This document shows, piece after piece, positions 37,227 to 47,711 of a stretch of 64,000 nucleotides of DNA. Positions within the stretch are counted from its first letter, which is position 1. Every line of letters begins with the position of its first letter. Source of the stretch: Rhodanobacter sp. GTDB taxonomy: Bacteria; Pseudomonadota; Gammaproteobacteria; Xanthomonadales; Rhodanobacteraceae. Under the pieces are notes generated by a model. That model was not told the DNA's origin. It made no database searches and saw only the letters and a list, made by a program, of their open reading frames with translations. Location: positions 1 to 64,000 of the forward strand of contig DAHUXL010000099.1 of NCBI GenBank assembly GCA_027307195.1. The letters are read 5' to 3'. The position numbers and the translations under genes were made by a program.

Positions 37227-37492
37227 TTGATCGCCCCCGGCAGACTCTCGATCAACTGGCGGGTGAACTGCACCAGCACGCGCAACATCCACGGCCCCGT
37301 CACCAGCGCCACCAACGCCATCGAAATCAGCTTCGGGATGAAGCTGAGCGTCATCTCGTTGATCTGCGTGGCCGCCTGGATCACACCCACCAGCAGGCCG
37401 ACCGCCAGCGCGGTCAACAGCAACGGCGCCGCCACCAGCATCGCCACATACAGCGCATGCTGGCCGAACTCCATGATGGATTCAGGCGTCAT
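37223..37492 (-). CDS. fliQ: Flagellar biosynthesis protein FliQ
   Basis: MTPESIMEFGQHALYVAMLVAAPLLLTALAVGLLVGVIQAATQINEMTLSFIPK. Confidence 0.97.
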   Translation of the reverse strand: MTPESIMEFGQHALYVAMLVAAPLLLTALAVGLLVGVIQAATQINEMTLSFIPKLISMALVALVTGPWMLRVLVQFTRQLIESLPGAIK

Positions 37493-37522
37493 GCGCAGGC
37501 CTCCGGGATCTGACCGACGCAT

Positions 37523-38269
37523 TCATGTGTAAAAACTCCCCGCCAACGTGCCAAGCAGCAACGTCCACCCATCCACCAGCACGAACAACATGATCTTGAA
37601 CGGTAGCGAGATGATCATCGGAGAGACCATCATCATGCCCATCGACATCAATACGCTGGCGACGACGAGGTCGATGATCAGGAACGGAATGAACAGCAGA
37701 AAACCCATCTGGAACGCAGTCTTCAGCTCGCTGGTAAGAAACGCCGGCATCGCCACCTGGAACGGCACGTCGGCCTTGCTGGCATAGGGCTTCTCTTTCG
37801 CCAGCCGGGTGAACAGCTGCAGATCGGCATCGCGGGTCTGATCCAGCATGAAGTGCTTGAACGGTGCGGCGGCTGCCGGCAACGCCAGCTCGGCACTGAG
37901 CTGGCCGTCCATGTAGGGTTTCACGCCGTCGGCGTAGGCACGATTGAGCACCGGCGACATCACGAACAGGGTGAGAAACAACGCCAGCCCCAGCAGCACC
38001 TGGTTCGGCGGCGTCGACTGCGTGCCCAGCGCCTGGCGCAGAAAGCCAAGCACGATGATGATGCGGGTGAACGAGGTCATCATCAGCACGATCGCCGGCA
38101 GCAGCGTCAGCGCCGTCATCAGCGCCAGCACCTGCAGCGACAGCGTCCAGCTCTGGCCGCCGCCTGGTACGTTCTGTACGTTCACCAGCGGAATGCCCGG
38201 CGGCGCCGCCAGCGTCGCCAGTGGCAATACCAGCAGCAGCACCGCAAATATCCAGCGCCAGGTCTTCAT
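37523..38269 (-). CDS. fliP: Flagellar biosynthesis protein FliP
   Basis: [44 protein letters not shown]. Confidence 0.98.
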   Translation of the reverse strand: MKTWRWIFAVLLLVLPLATLAAPPGIPLVNVQNVPGGGQSWTLSLQVLALMTALTLLPAIVLMMTSFTRIIIVLGFLRQALGTQSTPPNQVLLGLALFLTLFVMSPVLNRAYADGVKPYMDGQLSAELALPAAAAPFKHFMLDQTRDADLQLFTRLAKEKPYASKADVPFQVAMPAFLTSELKTAFQMGFLLFIPFLIIDLVVASVLMSMGMMMVSPMIISLPFKIMLFVLVDGWTLLLGTLAGSFYT

Positions 38270-38655
38270 GCGTTGCGCTTCCAGCGCGCCAGCAAGTCGC
38301 CGAACGCAGGTGGCGCTGACCCGACCGGCTCTACTGCGGCGTCCGCTTCCGCCGGCGCATCGTCATACACATGCAAGGTGCGCATCCCGCCCGCGCCGAT
38401 GCCGATCAGCAATCGCTTGCCGTCGGCATCGAGCAACAGCAGACGCTCGCGCGTACCCAGCGCAAACGTCTCCACACAACGGATCCGGCGACCGGCACCG
38501 CCGGAGCGATGCTGCAGCCGGCGGCTGAGCCAGCCTGCAACCAGGATCAGCGCGATGATGCCGAGCAGGCTCAGCACCACCCGCACCAGTTCGCCGCCGA
38601 CGTTGATGTCGGGTGCAGCGATTGGCGCCGCCAGCATGTGGGCCAGTGTGCTCAT
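38266..38655 (-). CDS. fliO: Flagellar biosynthesis protein FliO
   Basis: Single TM plus SHI-type [30 protein letters not shown]; position between fliP and fliN. Confidence 0.92.
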   Translation of the reverse strand: MSTLAHMLAAPIAAPDINVGGELVRVVLSLLGIIALILVAGWLSRRLQHRSGGAGRRIRCVETFALGTRERLLLLDADGKRLLIGIGAGGMRTLHVYDDAPAEADAAVEPVGSAPPAFGDLLARWKRNA

Positions 38656-39002
38656 CAGCGCAGTTTGCGCACGCGTTCGGCCGGACTGATCACGTCGGTC
38701 AGGCGAATGCCGAACTTCTCGTTGATCACCACCACCTCGCCATGCGCCACCAGGGTGCCGTTGACGAAGACATCGAGCGGTTCGCCGGCGGCACGATCCA
38801 GCTCCACTACCGAGCCCTGGTTGAGCTGCAGCAGGTTGCGGATGCTGATGCGGGTACGTCCCACCTCCATCGCCAGGGTCACCGGCACATCCAGGATCAT
38901 GTCGAGGTTGACCTCGCTACCCTCCGCAGCGGCGTCCTGCAGGGAATCGAATTCGATGCGCTCGCCGGCATCGGCGAAAGCACCATTTGTGGACTGGTTC
39001 AT
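38655..39002 (-). CDS. fliN: Flagellar motor switch protein FliN
   Basis: ILDVPVTLAMEVGRTRISIRNLLQLNQGSVVELDRAAGEPLDVFVNGTLVAHGEVVVINEKFGIRLTDV. Confidence 0.98.
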   Translation of the reverse strand: MNQSTNGAFADAGERIEFDSLQDAAAEGSEVNLDMILDVPVTLAMEVGRTRISIRNLLQLNQGSVVELDRAAGEPLDVFVNGTLVAHGEVVVINEKFGIRLTDVISPAERVRKLR

Positions 39003-40015
39003 GCGGGATTCTTCTCTATGGAATGACTACTGGTCGAACGCCGTTCACGCCGACCGGCCTGGGAGTGGAAGCGCACCGCGTTGCGGCCGTTGGACTGGCC
39101 ATAGCGACCGCGGAACACCGGCACATCCTCGGCATAGACGGTGGCCAGTCCGGGCAGCTGTACAGGGATCACGTCACCGGGACGCAGATGCAGGAACTCG
39201 CCGAGACTGAGCTGGGCTTCGAGCAGCAGCGAGCTGAGTCCGACCTCGGCGTCCAGCACTTCCTCGTGCAGGACCTCGGCCCAGCGATCGTCGCGATCGA
39301 CGCGGTCGCTTTGCACACCGGCATCGAGCAGCGTGCGGATAGGCTCGACCATCGCATACGGCATGGTCAGGTGGATTTCACCGCCACCACCGTCGAGTTC
39401 GACATGAAAGCGCGATACCACCACCGTCTCGGTGGGACTGACGATATTGGCGAACTGCGGATTGATCTCCGAGTTCATGTATTCGAACTGCATCGCCAGC
39501 ACCGGCGCCCATGCCTCGGACATCGCGGTGAACAGTTCGGCCAGCATGATCTGGATCACGCGATTCTCGGTGGCGGTGAAATCGCGCCCTTCGATGCGTG
39601 CGTGATAGCGGCCGTCGCCGCCGAAGAAATTGTCGATCACGGTGAATACCAGCCGCGGCTCGAACACCACCAGCGCGGTGCCGCGCAATGGCTTGATGCG
39701 CACCAGGTTCAAGTTGGTGGGAACCGCCAGGCCGTGCACGTACTCGGCGAACTTGACCATCTTCACGCCCAGTACCGAGACCTCGCAGGTCTTGCGCAGC
39801 ACGCTGAAGATGCCGGTGCGAAAGAATCGCGCGAAACGGTCGTTGACCATTTCCAGCGTCGGCAGGCGGCCACGCACGATGCGGTCCTGCTGGGTAAAGT
39901 CGTACGAGATCACCGCGCCAACCGGCAACGGCTCGTCATTGCCGGTGGCTACCGCGCCGCCTTCGACGCCGTCCAGCAGTGCATCGATTTCGTCCTGGGA
40001 AAGCAGATCGCTCAT
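38999..40015 (-). CDS. fliM: Flagellar motor switch protein FliM
   Basis: MSDLLSQDEIDALLDGVEGG CheY-binding N-terminus and FliM core. Confidence 0.98.
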   Translation of the reverse strand: MSDLLSQDEIDALLDGVEGGAVATGNDEPLPVGAVISYDFTQQDRIVRGRLPTLEMVNDRFARFFRTGIFSVLRKTCEVSVLGVKMVKFAEYVHGLAVPTNLNLVRIKPLRGTALVVFEPRLVFTVIDNFFGGDGRYHARIEGRDFTATENRVIQIMLAELFTAMSEAWAPVLAMQFEYMNSEINPQFANIVSPTETVVVSRFHVELDGGGGEIHLTMPYAMVEPIRTLLDAGVQSDRVDRDDRWAEVLHEEVLDAEVGLSSLLLEAQLSLGEFLHLRPGDVIPVQLPGLATVYAEDVPVFRGRYGQSNGRNAVRFHSQAGRRERRSTSSHSIEKNPA

Positions 40016-40031
40016 GTGCGCGCGTTCCTCA

Positions 40032-40532
40032 TCACTGCATCACGAAACTGGTGAAATACAGTGCGTCGATGCCGGGGCGGCCAAGCCGCGCCTGAACAAT
40101 CTTGCGCACCGCCGCCAGCGCCTGCTCCTGCAGCTTCTGGCGACCAGCCGTGTCGCTGATGATCGAGTAGTCCATGCTGCTGAACAGCGAGACCAGCGCG
40201 TCGCGAATCACGGGATCGGCGTTCTTGGCCACTGCAATCGCGTCGGGATCGTGCGACATCAAGGTGACTCCGACCTGCAGATAGCGCAGCGATTCGTTGT
40301 CGCGAAAATTCACCACGAAGGCTGGATCCAGCGGCAGATAGAGTTCCTCCTTGACCAGCTTGGGCTGCTCGGCCTTGGCGGCATCGGCAGTGTGGCTGCG
40401 CAACTTCAGCAACGCGTAACCACCCACGCCCGACGCCATCAGCAGCGCCACCACCAGACCGATCAGCAACCGCGAACGGCCATGGCGACCTGCGGGGATC
40501 CCAGCCACTTCAACTTGCCCGGCCTCAGCCAT
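40032..40532 (-). CDS. fliL: Flagellar basal body-associated protein FliL
   Basis: Single TM, YLPLDPAFVVNFRDNESLRYLQVGVTLMSHD; gene order. Confidence 0.93.
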   Translation of the reverse strand: MAEAGQVEVAGIPAGRHGRSRLLIGLVVALLMASGVGGYALLKLRSHTADAAKAEQPKLVKEELYLPLDPAFVVNFRDNESLRYLQVGVTLMSHDPDAIAVAKNADPVIRDALVSLFSSMDYSIISDTAGRQKLQEQALAAVRKIVQARLGRPGIDALYFTSFVMQ

Positions 40533-40586
40533 GAAAACCTCGCTATGCGTTCGACAGGAACCCCTCAAAGCGGGGCTTCAGCCGAA

Positions 40587-40605
40587 TAAAGCAAGTGGCA
40601 TGCCA
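40587..40605 (-). promoter_or_regulatory. Sigma-54 promoter for fliLMNOPQR-flhBA
   Basis: Minus strand TGGCATGCCACTTGCTTTA: GG-N10-GC with TTGCTTT at -12; 55 bp upstream of fliL ATG. Confidence 0.75.
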
Positions 40606-40734
40606 TCATCAGAAAGCACTGTCGCAGCGCGGTTTTCGGACGCACCTGTCGACTCGATGCCGCTTTCTTGACGCCTGTCGGCTTGATGTCGCGACGCGAT
40701 CACGGCGGTGCCTGATCACCGGCGGTCGGCGTTG

Positions 40735-40803
40735 ACGATTTGCGTGATAGACCACCTCGACCATGCCTGTGCGGCATACGGAGCAAATCGTGCGCACAGG
40801 TAT
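40735..40803. other. Interlocking inverted repeats in fliK-fliL intergenic region
   Basis: A=ACGATTTGC (40735-40743)/A'=GCAAATCGT (40783-40791); B=ATGCCTGTGCG (40763-40773)/B'=CGCACAGGTAT (40793-40803); local hairpin ATGCC-TGTGC-GGCAT (40763-40777). Confidence 0.6.
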
Positions 40804-40860
40804 TCCGAAGTGGTTCGCGAGGTTCAGCGACGCAGTGGCGAGGCACGCCAAACGCCGACT

Positions 40861-41994
40861 TCAGGCAAAGGCATCCAGCAGGCCGACCGCGCCGATCGAT
40901 GCGCGCAGGTCGACGCCATGGACTTCGTCGGTAGCGTCCATGGCGGCATCGTTCGGGGTAGCGCCGCCGCGCCCATGGTTCTTGCCGTGATCGTGCTGAC
41001 CGACTTCGGCATGCCCAAGTGACAGCCCCTGCTGGGTGAGCATCTGCCCAAGCTGGGACAGGCTCTGCTGGATTGCCGTGACCGCCGCCGGATGCTGGGC
41101 ACTGAACACTACGTCGACCCGGTCATGCGACACGTTGATCTTGACGTCGAGCTGGCCGAGCTCCTCCGGATGCAACCGGATGCGCGCCTGCTTGACATCC
41201 TGACCAGTCAGCCAGACCACCTGCTGGCCCAACTCGTGCGCAAACGCCTGGCTGCCAACCGACGACGGCAGCTGCAGTTGATGGGTCACTGCCGGCGCGG
41301 CCGTGACGACCGTTGCAGGCAAGCCGAGCACCGAGGCCAGATCAGCGGAGCGATCCGCTGCCTTGGCGACGGCTGGCAGCTCGACCTCATCGCCCGCCGG
41401 CTGCGTGCCAGCGCTCGCTAGAACCGTGCCGATCGCCGTGGCGGCGCTCCCGCTGTCCAGCGCATTCGCCTGCAGCCACGCAGCGGCGCCGGCATCGCTG
41501 GTCACGGTCTTGCCGGCGGTACCAGTGTTGGCAGGGCTTGCGGTATCGCCAGCCGACGTCGCGGCGGCAACCGCTGGGGCAACTCCGCTGGACAGCCCGA
41601 GCAGGGCCAGCATGCTGCCGGCCAATGCCGCGCCGGCCTGATCGCCCTCAACATCGGTATCACGGCCCGGATCGGCTTGATGACTGCTCGCCGCCGTCGC
41701 CACCGTCGTCGCCGTCGTCGCTGTTGCTGCACCGGTCAATGGCGTGGTTGCCGTACCACTGGCATCCGCGACCGTTGCCTGCGGTGAAGCGTCGGCCTGA
41801 GCGCCCTTCGATGCATGGATCGACCGGGGTGACGACGCATCGGCCGAATCCTGGGCTGGCTCGCGTTGCTGTCGTGCGGCATGCAGCTGGCGATCGAAAC
41901 GATCCGTGGACGCCGACGACTCGCGCGGACCGGCTGCAGCGGCACGCGGTGCCACCGGCGCAGCGGTTGGGGGTACAACAGCGGATGCGGTCAT
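40861..41994 (-). CDS. fliK: Flagellar hook-length control protein FliK
   Basis: Ala/Thr-rich N-terminus, C-terminal Flg_hook domain (VKQARIRLHPEELGQLDVKINVSHDRVDVVFSAQHPAAVTAIQQSLSQLGQML). Confidence 0.92.
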   Translation of the reverse strand: MTASAVVPPTAAPVAPRAAAAGPRESSASTDRFDRQLHAARQQREPAQDSADASSPRSIHASKGAQADASPQATVADASGTATTPLTGAATATTATTVATAASSHQADPGRDTDVEGDQAGAALAGSMLALLGLSSGVAPAVAAATSAGDTASPANTGTAGKTVTSDAGAAAWLQANALDSGSAATAIGTVLASAGTQPAGDEVELPAVAKAADRSADLASVLGLPATVVTAAPAVTHQLQLPSSVGSQAFAHELGQQVVWLTGQDVKQARIRLHPEELGQLDVKINVSHDRVDVVFSAQHPAAVTAIQQSLSQLGQMLTQQGLSLGHAEVGQHDHGKNHGRGGATPNDAAMDATDEVHGVDLRASIGAVGLLDAFA

Positions 41995-42097
41995 CGCAAA
42001 GAGGCTCCGTCAGAGTGTCGCGTGCATGTGCGCGACGACGTCAAGCAGGCAAGGTGGCACGGCAGTATTCGTTCATTCATTCGCAGCAGGCGCCGGC

Positions 42098-42526
42098 TCA
42101 TCGTCGCGGACGCCGGTATTGCGCGCGCTCGTCGCTGTCCGACTGTTCGCGGCGATCCTCGGCCAGACGCTCCTGCTCGCGATAGCGCTCGATCACGCTG
42201 TCCAGCGCGCCTTCACGGGCATGTGCCTGATGCCAGCGACTGCGCACGTGCTCGAACTGACGCTGCACGCGCGCGATCTCGACGGTCTGTTGCGCGATCG
42301 CCTGATCGATGCGTTCGACAAATTTCTGCCGGTTGAGCAGAGCGCCCACCGTCGAGGCACCCTCGCCGGCCGCGGCATATTCCTGCCGGTAGCGCCGCAA
42401 TTCTTCCAGCTGCTGCTCGGCCTTGGCCAGTTGCTGCTGCTGCGCGGCCAGTTGCGCCAGCGCCTCCTCGCTGTGCTGGCGGGCCTGCTCGACGGCCGGC
42501 TGCAACTGCTTCGCCCGCGCGTTCAT
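42098..42526 (-). CDS. fliJ: Flagellar export chaperone FliJ
   Basis: Coiled-coil protein directly after fliI. Confidence 0.85.
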   Translation of the reverse strand: MNARAKQLQPAVEQARQHSEEALAQLAAQQQQLAKAEQQLEELRRYRQEYAAAGEGASTVGALLNRQKFVERIDQAIAQQTVEIARVQRQFEHVRSRWHQAHAREGALDSVIERYREQERLAEDRREQSDSDERAQYRRPRR

Positions 42527-43893
42527 CCGGTCACCTGTTCAGCGAGACTGCCTAGCCGACTGATCGCCTCATCCAGCGGCATCGGCTCGTCGACCTCCTG
42601 CTGCAGGAAGCCGCGCAATTGCGGCCACAGCTGGATCGCCTGGTCGACCTGCGGATCGGAGCCTTTCTGATACGCACCTACCGCAATCAGGTCGCGCTGC
42701 TGACGGTATGCCGAATAGACCTGGCGGAAACGCTGCGCCGCGCGCAGATGTTCGCGCGTCACCACCGCCGGCATCACGCGGCTGATCGAGGCCTCGATGT
42801 CGATCGCCGGATAGTGGCCCGCCTCGGCAAGGTCGCGCGACAGCACGATATGGCCGTCCAGGATCGCGCGCGCCGCGTCGGCGATCGGATCATGGCGGTA
42901 ATCATCGCCTTCGGTCAGCACGGTATAGAACGCGGTGATCGAACCGCGCCCGTCGGCATCGTTGCCGGCGCGCTCGACCAGCGCCGGCAACATCGCGAAC
43001 ACCGACGGCGGATAGCCCTTGGTCGCCGGCGGCTCGCCGATCGCCAGGGCGATCTCGCGCTGCGCCTGCGCATAGCGGGTGAGCGAATCCATCAGCAGCA
43101 GCACGCGCAGGCCGCGGTCGCGAAACCACTCGGCGATCGCGGTGGCGTACTGCGCGCCACGCAGCCGCTTGAGCGGCGGGGCGTCGGCCGGCGCCGCCAC
43201 GATCACCGCTCGGCGACGGCCTTCCTCGCCCAGCGTGTGCTCGACGAATTCCTTCACCTCGCGGCCTCGCTCACCGATCAGCCCGACCACGACCACATCG
43301 GCATTGGTGTATTTGGTCATCATGCCGAGCAGGGTCGACTTGCCGACACCGGAACCGGCGAACAGGCCCAGTCGCTGGCCGCGTCCGACCGTAAGCAGTG
43401 CATTGATGGCACGTACGCCGACGTCCAGCGGCGCGTCGATCGGCTTGCGCGCCATCGGATTGATCGGCTCGCGCTTGAGCGCGGCATGCTCGTCCACTTC
43501 CAGCGGCCCCAAGCCGTCCAGCGGCACCCCATCAGCGCCGATCACGCGGCCCAGCAAGGCATTGCCGACCGGCAGGCCGCCGTTGCGTGCGCACGGGCGC
43601 ACCCGTGCATTCGGCAACACGCCATGCATGTCGCCCACCGGCATCAGCAGCAGGCGTTCGTCGGCGAAGCCGACCACCTCGGTATCCAGTTGTGCGCCAT
43701 CGGCGGTGTCGACCAGACAGCGGGCGCCGAGTGCGGCTTCGCAGCCTTCGGCCTCCAGCGTCAATCCGACGACCCGCCGCAGACAGCCTTCCACCGTCAA
43801 CGTGTGCGCCGTTTCGGCGCGGGCGCTGCGGCGTGCCAGCTGTTGCTGCCAGAGCGTCTGACGCGAGGCGGCAGTGCCGGTTTCCGTGTTCAC
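42523..43893 (-). CDS. fliI: Flagellum-specific ATPase FliI
   Basis: [55 protein letters not shown]. Confidence 0.98.
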   Translation of the reverse strand: MNTETGTAASRQTLWQQQLARRSARAETAHTLTVEGCLRRVVGLTLEAEGCEAALGARCLVDTADGAQLDTEVVGFADERLLLMPVGDMHGVLPNARVRPCARNGGLPVGNALLGRVIGADGVPLDGLGPLEVDEHAALKREPINPMARKPIDAPLDVGVRAINALLTVGRGQRLGLFAGSGVGKSTLLGMMTKYTNADVVVVGLIGERGREVKEFVEHTLGEEGRRRAVIVAAPADAPPLKRLRGAQYATAIAEWFRDRGLRVLLLMDSLTRYAQAQREIALAIGEPPATKGYPPSVFAMLPALVERAGNDADGRGSITAFYTVLTEGDDYRHDPIADAARAILDGHIVLSRDLAEAGHYPAIDIEASISRVMPAVVTREHLRAAQRFRQVYSAYRQQRDLIAVGAYQKGSDPQVDQAIQLWPQLRGFLQQEVDEPMPLDEAISRLGSLAEQVTG

Positions 43894-44522
43894 GCAATTG
43901 CCCCGTCGCCGTCGCCATCGTCGCCGATCACGGCGTCGATCACCGCGGCGAGACGGGTCTCCACCCGCGCATCCAGTCGCGAGCGCTCGCTGAGCAGTTG
44001 GCAGTCGCCGCGGGACAGCGCCGGATCGGCCTGCAATTGCCAGTGCGTTTCCGCGGCGCCCAATTCGCGCAGCAGGATCAGATCATCCGGGTTCAGCTGC
44101 ACGCGCAGCTCGCGGGTGGCCGACGGCAGCGCCGTCGCTGCCTGACGCACCGCCTGCACGATCAAGCCGGGCGACAAGCGCAGTTCGTGCGCGATCACCC
44201 GGCGCGCGATCACCGTCGCGAGCCGGGCCAGTTCCTGTTCGGTCTGCTCATCGAGCACCTGCAACGGCCGCGCGGCGGCGGCGTACAAGGCATCGAGCCG
44301 TGCCAGCTGCTCGTGCAGCTGCTGCTGCGCCGCGGCCAGTCCTTCGGCGCGACCGGCCGCGTAACCTTCCTCGCGCGCCTGCTGCTCAAGCGCCTCGAGT
44401 TCGCGCACGGTCGGTTGCGCAACCGCATTGGCGGCCTTTTCCGCCGACTGCCGGGCACCCACATTGGGCAGCTCCCAACGCTGGATATCCGATGCGGCAT
44501 GCTGGATCGCCGGCGTCATCAA
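43890..44522 (-). CDS. fliH: Flagellar assembly protein FliH
   Basis: ATPase-regulator pattern and gene order. Confidence 0.9.
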   Translation of the reverse strand: MMTPAIQHAASDIQRWELPNVGARQSAEKAANAVAQPTVRELEALEQQAREEGYAAGRAEGLAAAQQQLHEQLARLDALYAAAARPLQVLDEQTEQELARLATVIARRVIAHELRLSPGLIVQAVRQAATALPSATRELRVQLNPDDLILLRELGAAETHWQLQADPALSRGDCQLLSERSRLDARVETRLAAVIDAVIGDDGDGDGAIA

Positions 44523-45529
44523 ACGAACTCTTCACCGCCGGCGGACAGATTGAGCTGGCCGGCATCGGCCAGCTTGCGCGCCGTCGCCAGCACCTCCTTC
44601 TGTGCCGCGTCGACTTCGCTCAGGCGCACCGGCCCCTTCACTTCAAGATCGTCGCGCAACATGTCGGCAGCCCGTTTGGACATGTTGGCGAAGATCTTTT
44701 CGCGTACCTCCGGCTCGGCACCCTTGAGTGCGGTGATCAGAGTGCCCGACGGTACTTCGCGCAACAGCGTCTGCATGCCGCGGTCGTCCAGTTCGACCAG
44801 GTCCTCGAACACGAACATCAGATCCTCGATGCGTCCGCCCAGGGCCTCGTCCTGACTGCGGATCGCCGTCATCAACTCGGTCTCGTGGCCACTGTCCATC
44901 GCGTTGAGAATGTCCGCCGCGGCCTTCAGACCACCGACGTTGGCGGATTTGAGTTTCTTGGTATTGCCGGAGAACTGGCGCTCCATGATCTCGTCCAGCT
45001 CGTTCAATGCATGCGGCTGCACGCCGTCGAGCGTGGCGATGCGCATCACCGCATCGCTGCGCACGCGCGGCGGCAGATAGCCGATGACTTCGGCGGCCTG
45101 GTCCGCGTCCAGATGCGCCAGCACCAGCGCGATGATCTGCGGATGCTCCTGGTTGATCATCTCGGCGATAGCGCGGCTCTCCATCCACTTCAGCGACTCC
45201 AGCCCCTTGCTGCTGCGGCCGAGCAGGATGCGGTCGATCAGGCCGCCAGCCTTGTTCTCGCCCAGCGCGTTGACCAGGATCTTGCGGATGTAATCCTCGG
45301 TACCCACGCCCAGCGGCGTCTGCCGGGACATGTCGTCATTGAGCCGGTCAAGCACGCTCTCGACCTGCCCGCGCGATACGCCGGACAGCGCGGCCATGGC
45401 CGTACCCACCGCCTGCACGTCGCGCGCGCTGAGATGTTTGAGCACCTCGGCGGCATCCTGCTCGCCCAGCGTCAGCAGCAGGATTGCCGCGCGCTGTGCT
45501 CCATTGATCTGCGTATGTTCAACCGCCAT
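44519..45529 (-). CDS. fliG: Flagellar motor switch protein FliG
   Basis: GAQRAAILLLTLGEQDAAEVLKHLSARDVQAVGTAMAAL...HPQIIALVLAHLDADQAAEVIGYLP. Confidence 0.98.
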   Translation of the reverse strand: MAVEHTQINGAQRAAILLLTLGEQDAAEVLKHLSARDVQAVGTAMAALSGVSRGQVESVLDRLNDDMSRQTPLGVGTEDYIRKILVNALGENKAGGLIDRILLGRSSKGLESLKWMESRAIAEMINQEHPQIIALVLAHLDADQAAEVIGYLPPRVRSDAVMRIATLDGVQPHALNELDEIMERQFSGNTKKLKSANVGGLKAAADILNAMDSGHETELMTAIRSQDEALGGRIEDLMFVFEDLVELDDRGMQTLLREVPSGTLITALKGAEPEVREKIFANMSKRAADMLRDDLEVKGPVRLSEVDAAQKEVLATARKLADAGQLNLSAGGEEFV

Positions 45530-47213
45530 CTTCGACCACCCAGTTCTTCACGACCTGCGCCACTTGCTTGGAGTTCTCGCCAACCATTCGTTTCGCCATG
45601 CCGATACGCTGCTCGTAGGCGAGGATCGGCGTGGCGACATTGAGCCGGGCCGGCTCGGCCAACTGCGGGTCGTCGTCGACGCGCACGGAAATCACCGGCA
45701 TCGGCGACGGCAGCGCACGCGCCGACGTGTCGCTGCGCAGCAGTCCCTTCAGCAGCGGCCGCAGCAGACCGAACGCCACCAGCAGCGCCAGCAAGGCGCC
45801 CAGGCTCTGCTTGATCAGGTCCATCGCGCCGGGCCGCTCCCACAGCGGCGTATCCGGAAGTGCCTCGATGCCGGGGCCACGCTGGAACGGCTGGTTGACC
45901 ACGCTGACACTGTCGCCACGAGCCACGTTGAAGCCCACCGCGTTCTTGGTCAGTTCGGTCAGATGCTCCAGCTCCTGTGCCGTGAACGGCACGCTCTTGT
46001 CCGGCGTTGCCGCAGCGGTTGCGCTGTTGGCCAGCTTGTTGTCCAGTACCACGGCCACGGTGAGTCGGACCAGCCGACCGGCCGGGTCGCTGACATGGCT
46101 GATCGTGCGATCCAGCTCGTAGTTGCGGGTGGCATTGCTTGAGTTGTCGGTCGGACCGGCCACTGTCGCGGCGGCACTGCCGGCGGCGGCAGCAGCGGGT
46201 CGACCGGCGTCGGGTTTGGCTGCCGTGGGCTGCGCCACCAGCGCCGGCGGCTGGTTGCTGAGCGCACCGGGCACACCGCCGGAGGCCGCGGCGCTGCCGT
46301 GCTGTTCGCTGCTGGTCTGCTCGCTGCGCAACGCCGGATGCTCATGACCAAAGGTTTCGGTGGCCTTCTCGGTCTGGCTGAAATCCAGATCCGCATAAAC
46401 TTGTGCACGCACCCGACCTGCACCGACCAGTGGCGTCAGCAATTCCTCGATGCGCTGCGCATAGGTATTCTCGATCCGTGTGGCCAGGCGCAGACGGTTG
46501 TCGCCGACCGCGCCCGGACTGTCCGGATCGGTGGTCAACAGCTGGCCCTGCTGGTCGATCACCGAAACCTGACGCGGATCCAGATCCGGCACGCTGGCCG
46601 CGACCAGATGCACGATCGCCGCAACCTGGCCGGCATCCAGCTGGCGCCCCGGATAAAGCGTAAGCAGCACCGATGCACTGGCCGGCCGGCTGTCGCGAAT
46701 GAACGCCGATGGCTTCGGCAGCGCCAGATGCACGCGCGCCGCGCGTACCGATTGCAGGCCGCCGATGGTATTGCCCAGATCGGTCTCCAGCAGCTGCTGG
46801 TAACGCGTGCGTTCGGCCAGATCGCTCATGCCGAACGGCGAGTCGCCGGCAGCGGCTGCGCTGTTGGCAGCACTCCCCTGCGGCAATCCGCGCGCGGCCA
46901 GCTTCAGTCGCAACGCGGCCAGATCGGCGGCCGGCGCCATGATCGACGAGCCATCGCTGCTGAGCTGGTAAGGCGTCTGGGTCGACTGCAGTTCCTGGGT
47001 TATCGCCGCGGCATCCTTCTGCTCGAGTCCCGCATACAGCAGCCCGTAGTTCGGCCCGCGCGACCACAGCACGACCGCCACGCCCAACGCGACTGCCGCC
47101 GCCACCGCGACCAGCAGCAGCACCTGGCGAGTCGCCGGATTGCGGGCGAGCTGTTTGAGGGGATCCAGACGCGAACCGTTGTTCTCGGTATTCGCGATGG
47201 CGTTGTCGGCCAT
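45519..47213 (-). CDS. fliF: Flagellar MS-ring protein FliF
   Basis: NYGLLYAGLEQKDAAAITQELQSTQTPYQLSSDGSSIMAPA...ALPKPSAFIRDSRPASASVLL. Confidence 0.98.
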   Translation of the reverse strand: MADNAIANTENNGSRLDPLKQLARNPATRQVLLLVAVAAAVALGVAVVLWSRGPNYGLLYAGLEQKDAAAITQELQSTQTPYQLSSDGSSIMAPAADLAALRLKLAARGLPQGSAANSAAAAGDSPFGMSDLAERTRYQQLLETDLGNTIGGLQSVRAARVHLALPKPSAFIRDSRPASASVLLTLYPGRQLDAGQVAAIVHLVAASVPDLDPRQVSVIDQQGQLLTTDPDSPGAVGDNRLRLATRIENTYAQRIEELLTPLVGAGRVRAQVYADLDFSQTEKATETFGHEHPALRSEQTSSEQHGSAAASGGVPGALSNQPPALVAQPTAAKPDAGRPAAAAAGSAAATVAGPTDNSSNATRNYELDRTISHVSDPAGRLVRLTVAVVLDNKLANSATAAATPDKSVPFTAQELEHLTELTKNAVGFNVARGDSVSVVNQPFQRGPGIEALPDTPLWERPGAMDLIKQSLGALLALLVAFGLLRPLLKGLLRSDTSARALPSPMPVISVRVDDDPQLAEPARLNVATPILAYEQRIGMAKRMVGENSKQVAQVVKNWVVEDGG

Positions 47214-47262
47214 GCTGCTGCTCGTTATCTGAAGTAGAGGGTGAAGATCGGCGCGCGAGGCG

Positions 47263-47589
47263 TCAGACCGGCATGTTCATGATGTCCTTGTAGGCGTCTA
47301 CCAGCTTGCTCTGTACGGCGACCATCGTGCGCAGCGACAGATCGGCCTTCTGCACTGCGACCATCGTGCGGCCCAGATCTGCGCCGGCATCGCCGCGCTC
47401 GAAACTTGCCGCCATGCGGCCCGCTTCCAGCTGGCTCTGGCCGACTGCGGAAATCGACTGTTTGAGCAAGGCGGAGAACGTGCCTTGACCGCCAATCGGG
47501 GTGGCGGTGATCGCACCTTCCGGCGCACGCACCTGCGCCGTCATCTGGCGCATCTGGGAAAGCAGATTGTTGACGTCGATCTGACTCAT
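47263..47589 (-). CDS. fliE: Flagellar hook-basal body protein FliE
   Basis: TFSALLKQSISAVGQSQLEAGRMAASFERGDAGADLGRTMVAVQKADLSLRTMVAVQSKLVDAYKDIMNMPV. Confidence 0.96.
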   Translation of the reverse strand: MSQIDVNNLLSQMRQMTAQVRAPEGAITATPIGGQGTFSALLKQSISAVGQSQLEAGRMAASFERGDAGADLGRTMVAVQKADLSLRTMVAVQSKLVDAYKDIMNMPV

Positions 47590-47625
47590 GACGGTTTTCC
47601 AGCACATGACGGGTCTGAAGTGAGT

Positions 47626-47644
47626 AAAAGCACGAGCCGTGCCA
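47626..47644 (-). promoter_or_regulatory. Sigma-54 promoter for fliEFGHIJ
   Basis: Minus strand TGGCACGGCTCGTGCTTTT: TGGCAC at -24, GG-N10-GC spacing; 37 bp upstream of fliE ATG. Confidence 0.8.
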
Positions 47645-47711
47645 TGCCTGCGAAATGCCGGTATGAGCAGACTCGGTACGCGATGCATGATCCGCGCACA
47701 GGCTGTGCTCC

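Noticed and set aside
41690-41730. GTCGTCGCCGTCGTCGCTGTTGCTGC simple repeat
   Set aside because: Explained by the Ala/Thr/Val-rich low-complexity N-terminal region of FliK in frame
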